Part shown: in pieces, positions 35,883 to 47,574 of the stretch | Position numbering within the stretch: position 1 is the first letter of the stretch | How the letters are laid out: the number at the start of each line of letters is the position of its first letter | NCBI RefSeq assembly: GCF_040958095.1 | Contig: NC_091156.1 | Location: forward strand, 18,477,968 to 18,541,967 | Origin: Procambarus clarkii | Taxonomy: Eukaryota; Arthropoda; Malacostraca; Decapoda; Cambaridae | DNA: 64,000 bases | Direction of reading: 5' to 3' | Position numbers and translations under genes: made by a program | Notes under the pieces: generated by a model | What the model was told of the DNA's origin: nothing | Database searches by the model: none | The model's input: only the letters and a program-made list of their open reading frames with translations

Positions 35883-36613
35883 ATACACCACCACGACCTG
35901 TGAGTGTCAGGTCCACACACACACTCATACGCCACCACGACCTGTGAGTGTCAGGTCCACACACACACACACACACACACCACCACGACCTGTGAGTGTC
36001 AGGTCCACACACACACACACACACACACACCACCACGACCTGTGAGTGTCAGGTCCACACACACACTCACACACCACCACGACCTGTGAGTGTCAGGTCC
36101 ACACACACACTCACACGCCACCACGACCTGTGAGTGTCAGGTCCACACACACACTCACACACCACCACGACCTGTGAGTGTCAGGTCCACACACACACTC
36201 ACACGCCACCACGACCTGTGAGTGTCAGGTCCACACACACACTCACACACCACCACGACCTGTGAGTGTCAGGTCCACACACACACTCACACACCACCAC
36301 GACCTGTGAGTGTCAGGTCCACACACACACACACACACACACCACCACGACCTGTGAGTGTCAGGTCCACACACACACTCACACACCACCACGACCTGTG
36401 AGTGTCAGATCCACACACACACTCACACACCACCACGACCTATGAGTGTCAGGTCCACACTCACAGTCACACGCCACCACGACCTGTGAGTGTCAGGTCC
36501 ACACACACACACACACCACCACGACCTGTGAGTGTCAGGTCCACACACACACACACACACACCACCACGACCTGTGAGTGTCAGGTCCACACACACACTC
36601 ACACACCACCACG
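35883..36613. repeat. ~38-bp CA-rich minisatellite, right part
   Basis: Continuation of the array at 31137-32075 with the same CCACCACGACCTGTGAG block. CA runs here are longer (up to about 16 dinucleotides). Confidence 0.95.
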
Positions 36614-37014
36614 TCCCTGTAAAAGCCTGTCATTACCTTCATGAGGCGGACTTAACACCTGGCTTGGCCACAGTAACATATATATATATACCTGTAATCA
36701 AAAGGAACCTGTAGTATTGTACACACACATCTCAGAGTTCCTTTCTATGGGGTTTCAGCAGCCACGAAAAGGGAATGATACAGCTTCCCTGAATGTCTCA
36801 GTGGTCTTTCGTAAAGCCAATCAACAGGAGTTACTTTAGAACTGGCGAGGAAAGTACTACAAAAGCACAGCTACGACAGGCATCACTAAATTCAGACAGG
36901 TTGTAGGTGACTAAGTTTATGAACTTGGGTATGGCGAGGCCCGAGGGAGACTGTCACGACTGCCCCTAGTTAGTTCCTGGCTACACTTTAGCCACACTAG
37001 TCGTGACCCGTCAA
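36614..37014. other. Unassigned sequence downstream of the Dpr-like gene
   Basis: Presumed to include 3' flank of the Dpr-like gene. No clear polyadenylation signal found between here and 37325. Confidence 0.4.
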
Positions 37015-37261
37015 TAAATACATTCTTGTTACATTCTTGTACAGCCACTAGTACGCGTAGCGTTTCCGGCAGGTCCCTGGAATACGATCCCCGCCGCGAA
37101 GAATCGTTTTTTCATCCAAGTACACATTTTACTGTTGCGTTAAACAGAGGCTACAGATAAGGAATTGCGCCCAGTAAATCCTCCCCGGCCAGGATACGAA
37201 CCCATGACATAGCGCTCGCGGAACGCCAGGCGAGTGTCTTACCACTACACCACGGAGACTG
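37015..37261 (-). mobile_element. tRNA-derived SINE (family B), copy 2
   Basis: Minus-strand head CCGTGGTGTAGTGGTAAGAC, a GCGTTCCGCGAGCGC block and box B GGGTTCGTATCC. The tail includes the conserved core GCGTAGCGTTTCCGGCAGGT near 37056. It lies ~65 bp downstream of the Dpr-like stop codon, possibly within its 3' UTR. Confidence 0.7.
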
Positions 37262-37324
37262 TAAATGTCCGGTATTATATCAAATCTTCCTATACCTGCT
37301 GTTCCTTCCTGCAGTTTGAGTTGC

Positions 37325-37455
37325 TTATGGAGCAGCCTCAACTTTACTCATGTAGAGGTGAATGAGAGAGGTGAGGCAGAGGTGTAGAGTGATGACAAGC
37401 CATGGTGCGTCCCCTCGGGTCCTGGCCTCACTCTGCATGGCTGCTCGGTGCTCAC
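37325..37455 (-). CDS. dpr: Dpr-like Ig protein, last coding exon (exon 5)
   Basis: Acceptor GCTTCAG precedes 37455. The first two bases (GT) complete a Gly codon split after the previous exon. The peptide begins GEHRAAMQSEARTRGDAPWL, and GEHPAAMQ is the signature that follows the second Ig domain in insect Dpr proteins. Then comes a hydrophobic segment WLVITLHLCLTSLIHLYM, suitable as a GPI-anchor signal or membrane segment, a short SKVEAAP tail and TAA at 37325-37327. Only 42 residues, so easily missed by ORF-length filters. Confidence 0.85.
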
Positions 37456-38606
37456 CTGAAGCAACAATCACGCACAATTACACACAGCACATGCTACATA
37501 TACATCACATGAGCATCACTATTATAACTATACGGAGCAAAGGTATAAAGTAAAGCAAAGGTAAAATATCTACTCAAGCGCTCATTTTCACACCACTTTA
37601 ACAAGAAACATGATAATCAAAGAGTCCCCCGTTGCCTGGGCCCGGCTCCAGCCAACACCGGACAAATATCATAGTTCGTGTTACTCAGAGTTGTGAAACA
37701 AAACATAATTTATATTCTTACAATCTACGTACTCAAACCAGGTGTTGGTACCAGAATGTACCAACTTCACGGGTTCTAAAGGTACCTTGACCCGCATACT
37801 CTCACATGTTTATGGCAACGAATTATTAAATTCTGTTCACTGCAGGTACCAGAATGGCAACTACGCACGAAGAAATTGTTTGTATAATGTGAGACGTGTT
37901 GCTCCTGCTGCCTCCCTCAACCCACACTTCCTGGGTATGGGAAACAAAGTTATTACAGGAAACAAAGTTAGTTTAAGAAAAGAGCAAAGTAAACAAAATG
38001 TAAAGGAAACAGTGCTAGTAAAGTGAATAAAAGAATAAAGGGAGCAAAATGTAAGGGAACATATAATAAAGGAAACACAGAGTAAAGAACACAGTTAAGG
38101 TACCAAAGAGTAAAGGAAACAGTAAAGAAACAAAGATTAAAGGAACCAAAGAGTAAAGGTAACAAAGAGTAAAGGGAAAAAAATAGTAAAGAAACCCCAG
38201 TAAATAGGAGCTACCTCGTTATGCGCCAAGCGGCCTTCTTCAGTTTCCTTAATTGTTATAATGTCCTTATCTCCACCCAACATTTTCTTGGAAGGGTTCC
38301 AAATGCGCTGGATTCAGGTGTAAACCTAAATACAACCATTAAATACAACCATTAAATACAACCATTAAATACAACCATGGCCAATCTCAACCCAAGCGGA
38401 CAGGCGTCCAGTCAGAGCCCCGAGGACCTCAACTCGGACGGGAATAAGCGGAGGTAGTTACTATATACCCGCTCCAAGTCGCCAATGTTACGCCAATCCA
38501 CGAGATTATAATTATAGTATATATATCTATCTATATCTATATCTGCTGCATTTGTCTAAGACTGTTGTATAGGATGGTAGTGAGGTGAAGGGGGCGGAGC
38601 ACAGAC
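37456..38606 (-). other. Dpr-like gene intron 4
   Basis: GT-AG intron of 1.15 kb. Contains degenerate AAAGAGTAAAGGAAAC-type repeats (about 37970-38200) and a short ATACAACCATTAA triplication near 38330-38375. No other gene seen. Confidence 0.7.
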
Positions 38607-38772
38607 CGTCGAGGACGTGGAGGGTAGCGTAGGCGTCCTCCCCGTTGGACGGCCGGCAGGAGTACACGCCGGAGTCCTCGGGCCTCGCGTCCCGCATCAG
38701 CAGGTGGCTGACGGTGTTGGTGCTCGCCTCCGTGAACACTACCACACCTCCTCGACCCTCGTAGTCCAGCAC
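38607..38772 (-). CDS. dpr: Dpr-like Ig protein, exon 4 (second half of Ig2)
   Basis: Exon of 166 bp: acceptor ATATTGCAG|GTGCTGGAC, donor GACG|GTCTGT. Phase 0 in, phase 1 out. It encodes VLDYEGRGGVVVFTEASTNT, then SHLLMRDARPEDSGVYSCRP with the second Ig2 cysteine, then an HVLD(G) end. Insect Dprs have the same order (NYDSxRGGVS..T, SxLLIxxARPSDSGxYxCxPSN, VHVLNG). The phase-1 split Gly joins exon 5 exactly. Confidence 0.92.
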
Positions 38773-38785
38773 CTGCAATATCACC

Positions 38786-38955
38786 ACACCTTATTACACC
38801 TGTCATACCTTACTACACCTGTCATACTTTACTACACCTGTCATACCTTACACTACACCTGTCATACTTTACTACACCTGTCATACCCTGCTACACCTGT
38901 CATACTTTACTACACCTGTCATACCTTACTACACCTGTCATACCCTGCTACACCT
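38786..38955. repeat. ~20-bp tandem repeat (ACACCTGTCATACCTTACT)
   Basis: About eight degenerate units directly beside exon 4 of the Dpr-like gene. A related CACCTGCCATACC repeat occurs at 39835-40070. Confidence 0.85.
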
Positions 38956-39159
38956 TTAGTTATTATAAAAAAAGCACCAAGGTTGGAAGACTATGCAGCG
39001 CCGTCTAAGTTGGAAGGTATTCAACATGTGCTAAATATTACTCAAGCTGCCTTAAGGAGAACATAAGACGAACGATATCAAAGGTATCGGGACTCACCAT
39101 TTGTGCTAACGAGTGACAACCGAGCCCCAGGGACAACCGACCCCCCCAGGGACATCAGG

Positions 39160-39217
39160 GAACGCCGCCTTGCACGAAGGGAGACCGTCGCTCTACCGTC
39201 CGGCCCAAGTGGTTGGG
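39160..39217 (-). mobile_element. SINE family C, head fragment
   Basis: Contains GAGACCGTCGCTCTACCGTC and CCCAAGTGGTTGG, matching the tRNA-like head of the copies at 13966, 44770 and 56053. Confidence 0.6.
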
Positions 39218-39834
39218 CTAGACGAAAGGGAGCAGAACGTTGTTCCATTACGTGACCAAGACTCAGGCCTCAGGTGTGACCGATACACAACCTAGCCAGA
39301 GCCATTTCCCACCTACCACCAATTACGGTGTTATGTGCAAGGCCATGGGGAAAGGTCATACTCATGAGCGTGCCGTGTATTACCTGATCGCCAGGCCAAC
39401 GACCCTGCCACCGATCTCGGGTCAAAATCTGAATAGAGAACAACATCTTGGCAATGTTGCAAGCATGCAGGGCCTCCTTAGCGGGGGCGTCAGTTCACTC
39501 GAGGGACTCCCAGTATAGCTGGCGAACTCAGTAGAATTCGACTGACTTTAAACTTACCAAAATTAAGAAACACCCAGTACTGGAGTTCGGCCACCACAGG
39601 ATGCAAAGGATTAAATGACTTCATAGTCATGAGGACGCTCCGGGAGTCGACCATAGTGACAAAGGAACTATGACGTAGAGAAAGCTGCTGACGAAGAGCA
39701 TATGAAAAGGCATAGTGTGTGTGGGGGGGGGGGAGGTATATGGCAGAAATAGGTCTTAGTCAGGGAAAACAACGGTGTAACTTAGGCCCATCTGTCAACA
39801 GAACAACGGAGTCTGAGTCACAAGAGAAATGCTT

Positions 39835-40235
39835 AATACAACACCTGCCATACCCTGGTACATCTGCCATACTCTGGTACACCTGCCATTGCTTTCTGCC
39901 ATACCGCTGCCATACCGTTCTACACCTGCCTTACCTTACTATGCCTCTCATACCTCACACCTGCCATACATACTATACCTGCTATATATTATTACACTTG
40001 TTATACCTTACAAACGTGCTAAACCTCACCACACATGTCACATCTCACTACACCTGGCATTCATCACCAAACTATTCATCACTATACCTAACTATTCATC
40101 ACTACACTTGACTATTTATCACTGCACCTGACCACTACACCTGTCAGCCAAACCTGACCTCTACACCTGACAGCCACACCTGACCTCTACACCTGTCAGC
40201 CACACCTGACCTCTACACCTGTCAGCCACACCCGT
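39835..40235. repeat. Degenerate CACCTGCCATACC and ACACCTGTCAGCC repeats
   Basis: 39835-40070 has loosely repeated ACCTGCCATAC units. 40130-40235 has a ~31-bp repeat with CACACCTGACCTCTACACCT. No coding significance. Confidence 0.7.
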
Positions 40236-40852
40236 GTCGAGTGGAATACATTAAATGCTTCACATGATACAATTTCCATCACAGTGGTACCTTAAACTAG
40301 TGGGGGCGGCGTGTGTATGCCTGCCCCCACAACTTGTGCATGGCTGAGCAGGACATACACCAATATACACAAACATTCCTCAACATACACCACTTCCTTG
40401 CTGGCGTATGATCACACTAAACATCAATTCATAACATATCACGATGTTCTTCAAGAAACGTCAGCAAAACACGTTCACATCCTGTGTATAGCAAGAAATT
40501 ACATCAAGTGAGAGTTAATTGAAAGATAATTTAAATAGTTCAATGCAGTCAGGTAAGAAATTGGTCAATATTACCCAATTAATACAATATTTGAAATGAA
40601 TGTATATAAAAATATATATACAGCTGTATCCGGGTATTCCTTCCTGCCTGTAGCCACAAGTGCTCTGAGTCCTACCCTCTCGAAATCTGTACACACACCT
40701 GTGTACACCTGTACACACCTGCAGGCTCCTGATGCTCACCAACACCAGAATAATGCCACGAAAAGGTACATTTCTCGCAAAATTTTAATTACAATCGGAA
40801 ACTAGAATTATATTTTTACTTTTAAAATAATGAGTAATCTCCACAGCTGCTC

Positions 40853-40940
<88 letters not shown>
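40853..40940. repeat. (AC)n microsatellite
   Basis: Long AC run with two CTCAC interruptions. No LINE attached. Confidence 0.95.
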
Positions 40941-40942
<2 letters not shown>

Positions 40943-41438
40943 CCAGCTACCAGACACCTGTCCACCTAGTACTCCTGTTAAACATCTGCCAACCAAACAA
41001 TGTGGAATAAGATTTACATGTTCATAAACTGTTACATCGGTGGACTGTATAAATATGTAATTATATTCCCGACAGTTTAAACCTGGAGTGTGGAGTAGTG
41101 TGGTGCTCTGGATGTCCAGATGATATACTCCATAGCCTGTGTCGCACCCCGCCCCCGTCTCCTCTCATTATTTATGTTATACAAAGCCCCTCTCATTTTC
41201 CTGCTGTATTAGTAATCAGTTCCCCATTGTTCCGTCAGTGGGCAGTGTTGCACGGAGCCCCGTGTCCTCTTTCACGCCAATCCTCGTCCTCTGCTCCTCT
41301 TTTTCCCCGCCATCCTTCTTCCTCCGTTCCTGTTTCAACATGTCAACCTTCTTCCTCCGTTCCTGTTTCCCCATGTCAACCTTCTTCCTCCGTTCCTGTT
41401 TCTGTATCATCAATTGCCACCATTTTACCAACATTTTG

Positions 41439-43756
41439 GGTTGCCGATATTCCAGGCACCCAAATCTCCAGTGTCTGTCGTTCCAGGCACCCAAACCCCC
41501 AGTGTCTGTCGTTCCAGGTACCCAAACCCCCAGTGTCTGTCGTTCCAGGTACCCAAACCCCCAGTGTCTGTCGTTCCAGGCACCCAAACCCCCAGTGTCT
41601 GTCGTTCCAGGCACCCAAACTCCCAGTGTCTGTCGTTCCAGGTACCCCAACCCCCAGTGTCTGTCGTTACAAGCACCCAAACCCCCAGTGTCTGTCGTTC
41701 CAGGCACCCAAACCCCCAGTGTCTGTCGTTCCAGGCACCCAAACTTCCAGTGTCTGTCGTTCCAGGCACCCAAACCCCCAGTGTCTGTCGTTCCAGGCAC
41801 CCAAACTCCCAGTGTCTGTCGTTCCAGGCACCCAAACCCCCAGTGTCTGTCGTTCCAGGCACCCAAACTCCCAGTGTCTGTCGTTCCAGGCACCCAAACT
41901 CCCAGTGTCTGTCGTTCCAGGCACCCAAACCCCCAGTGTCTGTCGTTCCAGGCACCCAAACTCCCAGTGTCTGTCGTTCCAGGCACCCAAACTCCCAGTG
42001 TCTGTCGTTAGAGGCACCCAAACCCCCAGTGTCTGTCGTTCCAGGCACCCAAACTCCCAGTGTCTGTCGTTCCAGGCACCCAAACCCCCAGTGTCTGTCG
42101 TTCCAGGCACCCAAACTCCCAGTGTCTGTCGTTCCAGGCACCCAAACTCCCAGTGTCTGTCGTTAGAGGCACCCAAACCCCCAGTGTCTGTCGTTCCAGG
42201 CACCCAAACTCCCAGTGTCTGTCGTTAGAGGCACCCAAACCCCCAGTGTCTGTCGTTCCAGGCACCCAAACCCCCAGTGTCTGTCGTTCCAGGCACCCAA
42301 ACCCCCAGTGTCTGTCGTTCCAGGTACCCAAACTCCCAGTGTCTGTCGTTCCAGAGACCCAAGCCCCCAGTGTCTGTCGTTCCAGGCACCCAAACCCCCA
42401 GTGTCTGTCGTTCCAGGCACCCAAACTCCCAGTGTCTGTCGTTCCAGAGACCCAAACCCCCAGTGTCTGTCGTTCCAGGCACCCAAACCCTCAGTGTCTG
42501 TCGTTCCAGGCACCCAAACCCCCAGTGTCTGTCGTTCCAGGCACCCAAACTCCCAGTGTCTGTCGTTCCAGGCACCCAAACTCCCAGTGTCTGTCGTTAG
42601 AGGCACCCAAACCCCCAGTGTCTGTCGTTCCAGGCACCCAAACCCCCAGTGTCTGTCGTTCCAGGCACCCAAACCCCCAGTGTCTGTCGTTCCAGGCACC
42701 CAAACCCCCAGTGTCTGTCGTTCCAGGCACCCAAACTCCCAGTGTCTGTCGTTCCAGAGACCCAAACCCCCAGTGTCTGTCGTTCCAGGCACCCAAACCC
42801 TCAGTGTCTGTCGTTCCAGGCACCCAAACCCCCAGTGTCTGTCGTTCCAGGCACCCAAACTCCCAGTGTCTGTCGTTCCAGGCACCCAAACCCCCAGTGT
42901 CTGTCGTTCCAAGCACCCAAACTCCCAGTGTCTGTCGTTCCAGAGACCCTAACCCTCAGTGTCTGTCGTTCCAGGCACCCAAACCCCCAGTGTCTGTCGT
43001 TCCAGAGACCCTAACCCTCAGTGTCTGTCGTTCCAGGCACCCAAACCCCCAGTGTCTGTCGTTCCAGGCACCCAAACTCCCAGTGTCTGTCGTTAGAGGC
43101 ACCCAAACCCCCAGTGTCTGTCGTTCCAGGCACCCAAACCCCCAGTGTCTGTCGTTCCAGAGACCCAAACCCCCAGTGTCTGTCGTTCCAGACACCCAAA
43201 CCCCCAGTGTCTGTCGTTCCAGGTACCCAAACCCCCAGTGTCTGTCGTTCCAGGCACCCAAACCCCCAGTGTCTGTCGTTCCAAGCACCCAAACCCCCAG
43301 TGTCTGTCGTTCCAGGCACCCAAACTCCCAGTGTCTGTCGTTCCAGAGACCCTAACCCTCAGTGTCTGTCGTTCCAGGCACCCAAACCCCCAGTGTCTGT
43401 CGTTCCAGAGACCCTAACCCTCAGTGTCTGTCGTTCCAGGCACCCAAACCCCCAGTGTCTGTCGTTCCAGGCACCCAAACTCCCAGTGTCTGTCGTTAGA
43501 GGCACCCAAACCCCCAGTGTCTGTTGTTCCAGGCACCCAAACCCCCAGTGTCTGTCGTTCCAGAGACCCAAACCCCCAGTGTCTGTCGTTCCAGACACCC
43601 AAACCCCCAGTGTCTGTCGTTCCAGGTACCCAAACCCCCAGTGTCTGTCGTTCCAGGCACCCAAACCCCCAGTGTCTGTCGTTCCAGGTACCCAAACTCC
43701 CAGTGTCTGTCGTTCCAGGTACCCAAACCCCCAGTGTCTGTCGTTCCAGGCAGCCA
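41439..43756. repeat. 31-bp minisatellite array, ~75 units
   Basis: Unit period is exactly 31 bp, with the block CAGTGTCTGTCGTTCCAGGC followed by ACCCAAACCCC. Variants include GTTAGAGGC, CCAGAGACCC, CCAGGTACCC and AACTCCC. Higher-order blocks are visible, for example repeats of the GAGACCCTAACCCTCAGTG variant near 42945, 43005, 43345 and 43405. Because 31 is not a multiple of 3 and the unit lacks stops, several frames on both strands stay open for hundreds of codons. These are not genes. Confidence 0.97.
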
Positions 43757-43922
43757 CGACACGTGTTTGGTGTGGGGGTTCGAGTCCCTCGCCACAGTCC
43801 TGGCAGCTGTCTATTACCTCCTCCCTCTCACTCACAGCCTCACTTAAACCTCTCGTCATATTTGCATCCTGAGTGAAAACCAGTTAATGATATGCATATT
43901 TAAGCGGGAGTTGCTTGGCCAC

Positions 43923-43926
<4 letters not shown>

Positions 43927-43964
<38 letters not shown>

Positions 43965-44010
43965 CTCTCTCGCTCTCTCTCGCTCTCTCTCGCTCTCTCT
44001 CGCTCTCTCT

Positions 44011-44046
<36 letters not shown>
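43927..44046. repeat. (CT)n microsatellite with CGCTCTCT interruptions
   Basis: Lies about 70 bp downstream (in gene sense) of the exon 3 donor of the Dpr-like gene. Confidence 0.95.
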
Positions 44047-44049
<3 letters not shown>

Positions 44050-44118
44050 TCCTTTCTTCTGCCCTCTGTCTCCCTCGTATGCTGGTGGTATGTACCACAA
44101 AGGTACCAGTAGACGTAC

Positions 44119-44246
44119 CTTGTCGTAGTGGTACCAGTAGACGTAGACGGGTCGCTGGGTACCGTGAGTTACCACACAGGTGAGGTTGATGGTTGAGCCC
44201 CGGTGGACGAAGATGCCCGGCCCGTGAACCACCTCCGCTCTGGGCA
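44119..44246 (-). CDS. dpr: Dpr-like Ig protein, exon 3 (first half of Ig2)
   Basis: Exon of 128 bp, acceptor GGGTACAG|TGCCC, donor AAG|GTACGT. Phase 1 in, phase 0 out. Reads (V)PRAEVVHGPGIFVHRGSTIN, then LTCVV with the first Ig2 cysteine, then YVYWYHYDK. Arthropod Dprs have VPxAEILGxPDLYVxxGSTINLTC..P.YIFW at this place. The acceptor has a poor pyrimidine tract, because an 18-bp minisatellite (44253-44455) reaches to within 7 bp of the exon. An alternative AG seven bases inside the exon would break the phase with exon 2. Confidence 0.9.
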
Positions 44247-44252
44247 CTGTAC

Positions 44253-44455
44253 CCACGGCGTCCATGGCAACCACGGCGTCCATGGCAACCACGGCGTCCA
44301 TGGCAACAACGTCGTGAGCGGCGTCCATAGCAACGACGGCGTCCATGGCAACAACGTCGTGAGCGGCGTCCATAGCAACGACGGCGTCCATGGCAACCAC
44401 AGCGTCCATGGCAACGACGGCGTCCATGGCAACGACGGCGTCCATGGCAACCACG
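44253..44455. repeat. 18-bp minisatellite abutting the exon 3 acceptor
   Basis: About 11 units of CACGGCGTCCATGGCAAC, with two variant units containing CAACGTCGTGAGCGG. Read on the Dpr sense strand it encodes VVAMDA repeats in the same frame as Ig2 with no stop, running straight into exon 3. Confidence 0.93.
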
Positions 44456-44679
44456 GAAAAGAGTTTACCAAAATTACAAAGAGGAGGAGAATATAAATTC
44501 AGTGATGGAGTTCATAATTACACACATTGTAATGGGCGTCTTAGTGCTAACAAGGAACTGCTCTAAATATGGTACCGGATTAGTTTTAATGATTAATAAT
44601 AATAATAATAATAATGATAATTAATAATAATGCACTAAGAAATCAAATTAGCATTATGTATCATTGAGAAAAATCAATA

Positions 44680-44757
44680 GGTGGCATGAAGTGGATTCGA
44701 ACCTGCACTGATACTCCCAAGTATACTCCCTAAACCACTTGGCCACGATTCCAAAGC
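44680..44757 (-). mobile_element. SINE family D head fragment
   Basis: Minus strand: GTGGCCAAGTGGTTTAGGGA, ACTTGGGAGTATCAG and box B GGTTCGAATCC. Similar to 46950-47022 and 21437. Confidence 0.6.
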
Positions 44758-44769
44758 AATGAAACCTGA

Positions 44770-44955
44770 AGGAAGGAATTATCAGGGGAAAGCACTAAGC
44801 TATGATGACTATATAGCACTTGGAAGTGGGTCAGGATAAGGATTTGGGATGGGACGGGGGGAAAGGAATGGTGCCCAACCACTTGTGGACGGTCGGGGAG
44901 TGAACGCCGACCTGCATGACGCGAGACCGTCGCTCTACCGTCCAGCCCAAGTGGG
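44770..44955 (-). mobile_element. SINE family C, full copy
   Basis: Body AATTATCAGGGGAAAGCACT through the tRNA-like head (minus: GGACGGTAGAGCGACGGTCT, then GTTCACTCCCCGACCGTCC). Same orientation as the copies at 13966 and 56053. Confidence 0.75.
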
Positions 44956-45082
44956 AATTCAACTGAATCCTCCCTTGGTCCTAAGGCTTCCACTGAAGGC
45001 CAGTCAGAGTAGCCAGCACAGCCAGTGTAATACCTGACTGATACTCCGCTTTTTCACTTAAAACACCAGCTTAACACATACA

Positions 45083-45170
45083 CAGCCCCGCTCCTGTGCC
45101 AGGTAAGTCCACCACGGGCTCACCATAGCCCGTGCTACTTGGAACTTGTTCCGAGTAGCTGAATCTATAA
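45083..45170 (+). repeat. Copy of the CCAGGTAAGT-bearing dispersed repeat
   Basis: ACAGCCCCGCTCCTGTGCCA then GGTAAGTCC, CATAGCCCGTGCTACTTGGA and TTGTTCCGAGTAGCTGAATC. Plus strand, antisense to the Dpr-like gene. Confidence 0.8.
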
Positions 45171-46329
45171 CACAACCACCAACCAGCTTAACACTGCTGC
45201 CAAGCACACTGTGACCCTCACTCAACTGCCAGCTGTTAAACTGAAACACTAAATGGGGGGGAAAGCTACAAATAAAGGGTTATGATTTAATACATGAATA
45301 ATACTTAGGGCTGCCACCACCCTTTCTGGTGACTGAATGTGCCTGGTTTTATTGATCTCCCAGGGCGGACAAAGACCAATAATTATGAACTTGAAGGGCG
45401 TAGGAATCTTGGCAATTGATGCTTGGGAATGATTTATAGAAATTCTTTACATACCGAGGGATCAGGGAACATCTTTTTATTATCCTTAAGTGAAGGAAAA
45501 CATAGAGACCTGCTAAATACAGTATGAAAATGAGAAATCTAATGGCTCAGACTAAAGATAGGGGAATTGAGCTAAATTCTAAATGATCAATAATAAAACT
45601 TTATTCAAACAATGACACGAAATGACATCCTAACTGTTAATACATCCTATGAGACAAATAAAAGGGTGCAATTACAGATGTACCACAACTCAGCCACACA
45701 CATTACCTTATCCTTCAATTACCAGCCACAGATGTTGACAGCTTCATCCAAGTCCCCTAGACCTGTCCAGGTCACCTGGACCTGTCCAAGTCACCTCTCA
45801 AGACACTAACTCACAAGCTTACCAGTGGACGATAGCTCCACCCACAACTAGTTTCCTACGCCCAATAAACCTCGCCTCTCCAAGTCTAGAGTCAATGATT
45901 TCAAAAGTTCGGTTCTAGGGCCTTGGTCCAGCCAATCAGTGCCAGGTCCTAAACCCGCCCACTAGGCCTCCCTGGTTTCCACCGATCGAGCTCCAGGATA
46001 GGCTATAGGCCTGCCCTGAAGGGGTATGTTTCCCTCCAGTAGATTTCCAGCTCATTCCAGCTCATATGGGCTGAGTTCATTGCCCATAATTTGTCAATGG
46101 CTATAGAGGAGAGAGGGAGAGAGGGAATAAGGTGAAGAATGGTTGGGGAAACAAGGCTGAAGGCGGAGGCTTGGGGAAGGAAGACTGGGGAAGAAAGGGA
46201 CGTTTGGCTTGAGAGTGCGACAAAAAGGAGGGGAATGGGGAAGGAAATAAGGGGAGGGGAGGGATGAGCAGAGGGGAAAAAGTGGGAAGGGGGAAGGAAA
46301 GATGCTAGGTCTTGTACAACAGACCATTA

Positions 46330-46824
46330 CACCAGCAGGCACATCCAGCAGGCACAGCCAACAGGCACAGCCAGCAGGCACAGCCAACAGGCACAGCCAA
46401 CAGGCACAGCCAGCAGGCACAGCCAACAGGCACAGCCAACAGGCACAGCCAACAGGCACAGCCAACAGGCACAGCCAACAGGCACAGCCAACAGGCACAG
46501 CCAACAGGCACAGCCAACAGACACAGCCAGCAGGCACAGCCAGCAGGCACAGCCAGCAGGCACAGCCAGCAGGCACAGCCAACAGGCACAGCCAGCAGGC
46601 ACAGCCAGCAGGCACAGCCAACAGGCACAGCCAGCAGACACAGCCAGCAGGCACAGCCAACAGGCACAGCCAGCAGGCACAGCCAGCAGGCACAGCCAGC
46701 AGGCACAGCCAGCAGGCACAGCCAGCAGGCACAGCCAACAGGCACAGCCAGCAGGCACAGCCAGCAGGCACAGCCAGCAGGCACAGCCAGCAGGCACAGC
46801 CAGCAGGCACAGCCAGCAGGCACT
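46330..46824. repeat. 13-bp minisatellite (CAGCCAACAGGCA / CAGCCAGCAGGCA)
   Basis: About 38 units of 13 bp with an A/G variant at one position and rare GACA units. Open frames on both strands result from stop-free units, not coding. Confidence 0.96.
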
Positions 46825-46949
46825 CTACCTCTGGTAGTACAGGTCTGCCCCCAACGCCTCTCTTTACACGCATAAGTCACATTAACGTGATGTATCAACA
46901 AGAAAATCCACAGGAGCCGTGACGAGGACTCGAACCTGCACACACACAG

Positions 46950-47022
46950 CCACGACATGAATGGTTTAGGACGTATGCTTGGGAGTACCCAGTGTGCAGG
47001 TTCGAATCCTTCTCATGGCTAC
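46950..47022 (+). mobile_element. SINE family D head fragment
   Basis: CCACGACATGAATGGTTTAG, TGCTTGGGAGTACCCAGTGT and box B GGTTCGAATCC, followed by (AAT)n at 47040-47076. Confidence 0.6.
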
Positions 47023-47041
47023 TATCGAGTTTCTCAATAAA

Positions 47042-47078
<37 letters not shown>

Positions 47079-47574
47079 GTAATCTCTTCTCACAGACAAA
47101 ATAACATGGGACAAAAACTCACTTGTGTATCTGTGAGATTTATGTAAGGAATTGACACCAGTCCTCTTGTTCTTCGTGACCTGACCAAGTCACCTCTATT
47201 TCCCCGTACTATAGATTACGTATATACCTAGATACGTACATATATATGTAAATATACATATGTATAGTCACCTCTATAATTATCAAGAAGGCCAAGAGGA
47301 CAGGACCCAGGATAACAGCCTCATTAGACGTTGAAATGTAAGTCTGGTCCTAGTCATACACTCAGACCTTGACAAAGCACTCAGGAGAGTGCGAAAGACT
47401 TCGTGTTAATTCCTTACATCAATCTCTCAAATACATAAGTATGAGGGTTTTTATCCTAAAATAATAATAATAATAAAATCCAAAATGTACAAGGTGCAGC
47501 AAATGGAGGAAGTTGTCGTGGGAGCCATGTTCACGTTTAGTGACTCAACACCTTCACGATAGCACACTTTGTAA

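Larger units (their letters stand above)
38773..44118 (-). other. Dpr-like gene intron 3 (repeat-filled)
   Basis: A 5.3-kb GT-AG intron. It contains 20-bp degenerate repeats, a SINE fragment (39160-39217), a second degenerate CACCTGCCATACC block, (AC)n, the 2.3-kb 31-bp array and (CT)n. 40240-40850 and 40940-41430 show no recognisable feature. Confidence 0.75.

Noticed and set aside
41098..43876. Long open frames (up to ~430 codons) on both strands of the 31-bp array
   Set aside because: The unit lacks stops and its length is not a multiple of three, so all frames cycle through the same sequence. No start context, splice sites or known domains.
46094..46958. Cys/Trp-rich 'LLAVPAGCAC' frames
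   Set aside because: Translation of the 13-bp minisatellite; no signal peptide or cysteine-pattern logic independent of the repeat.
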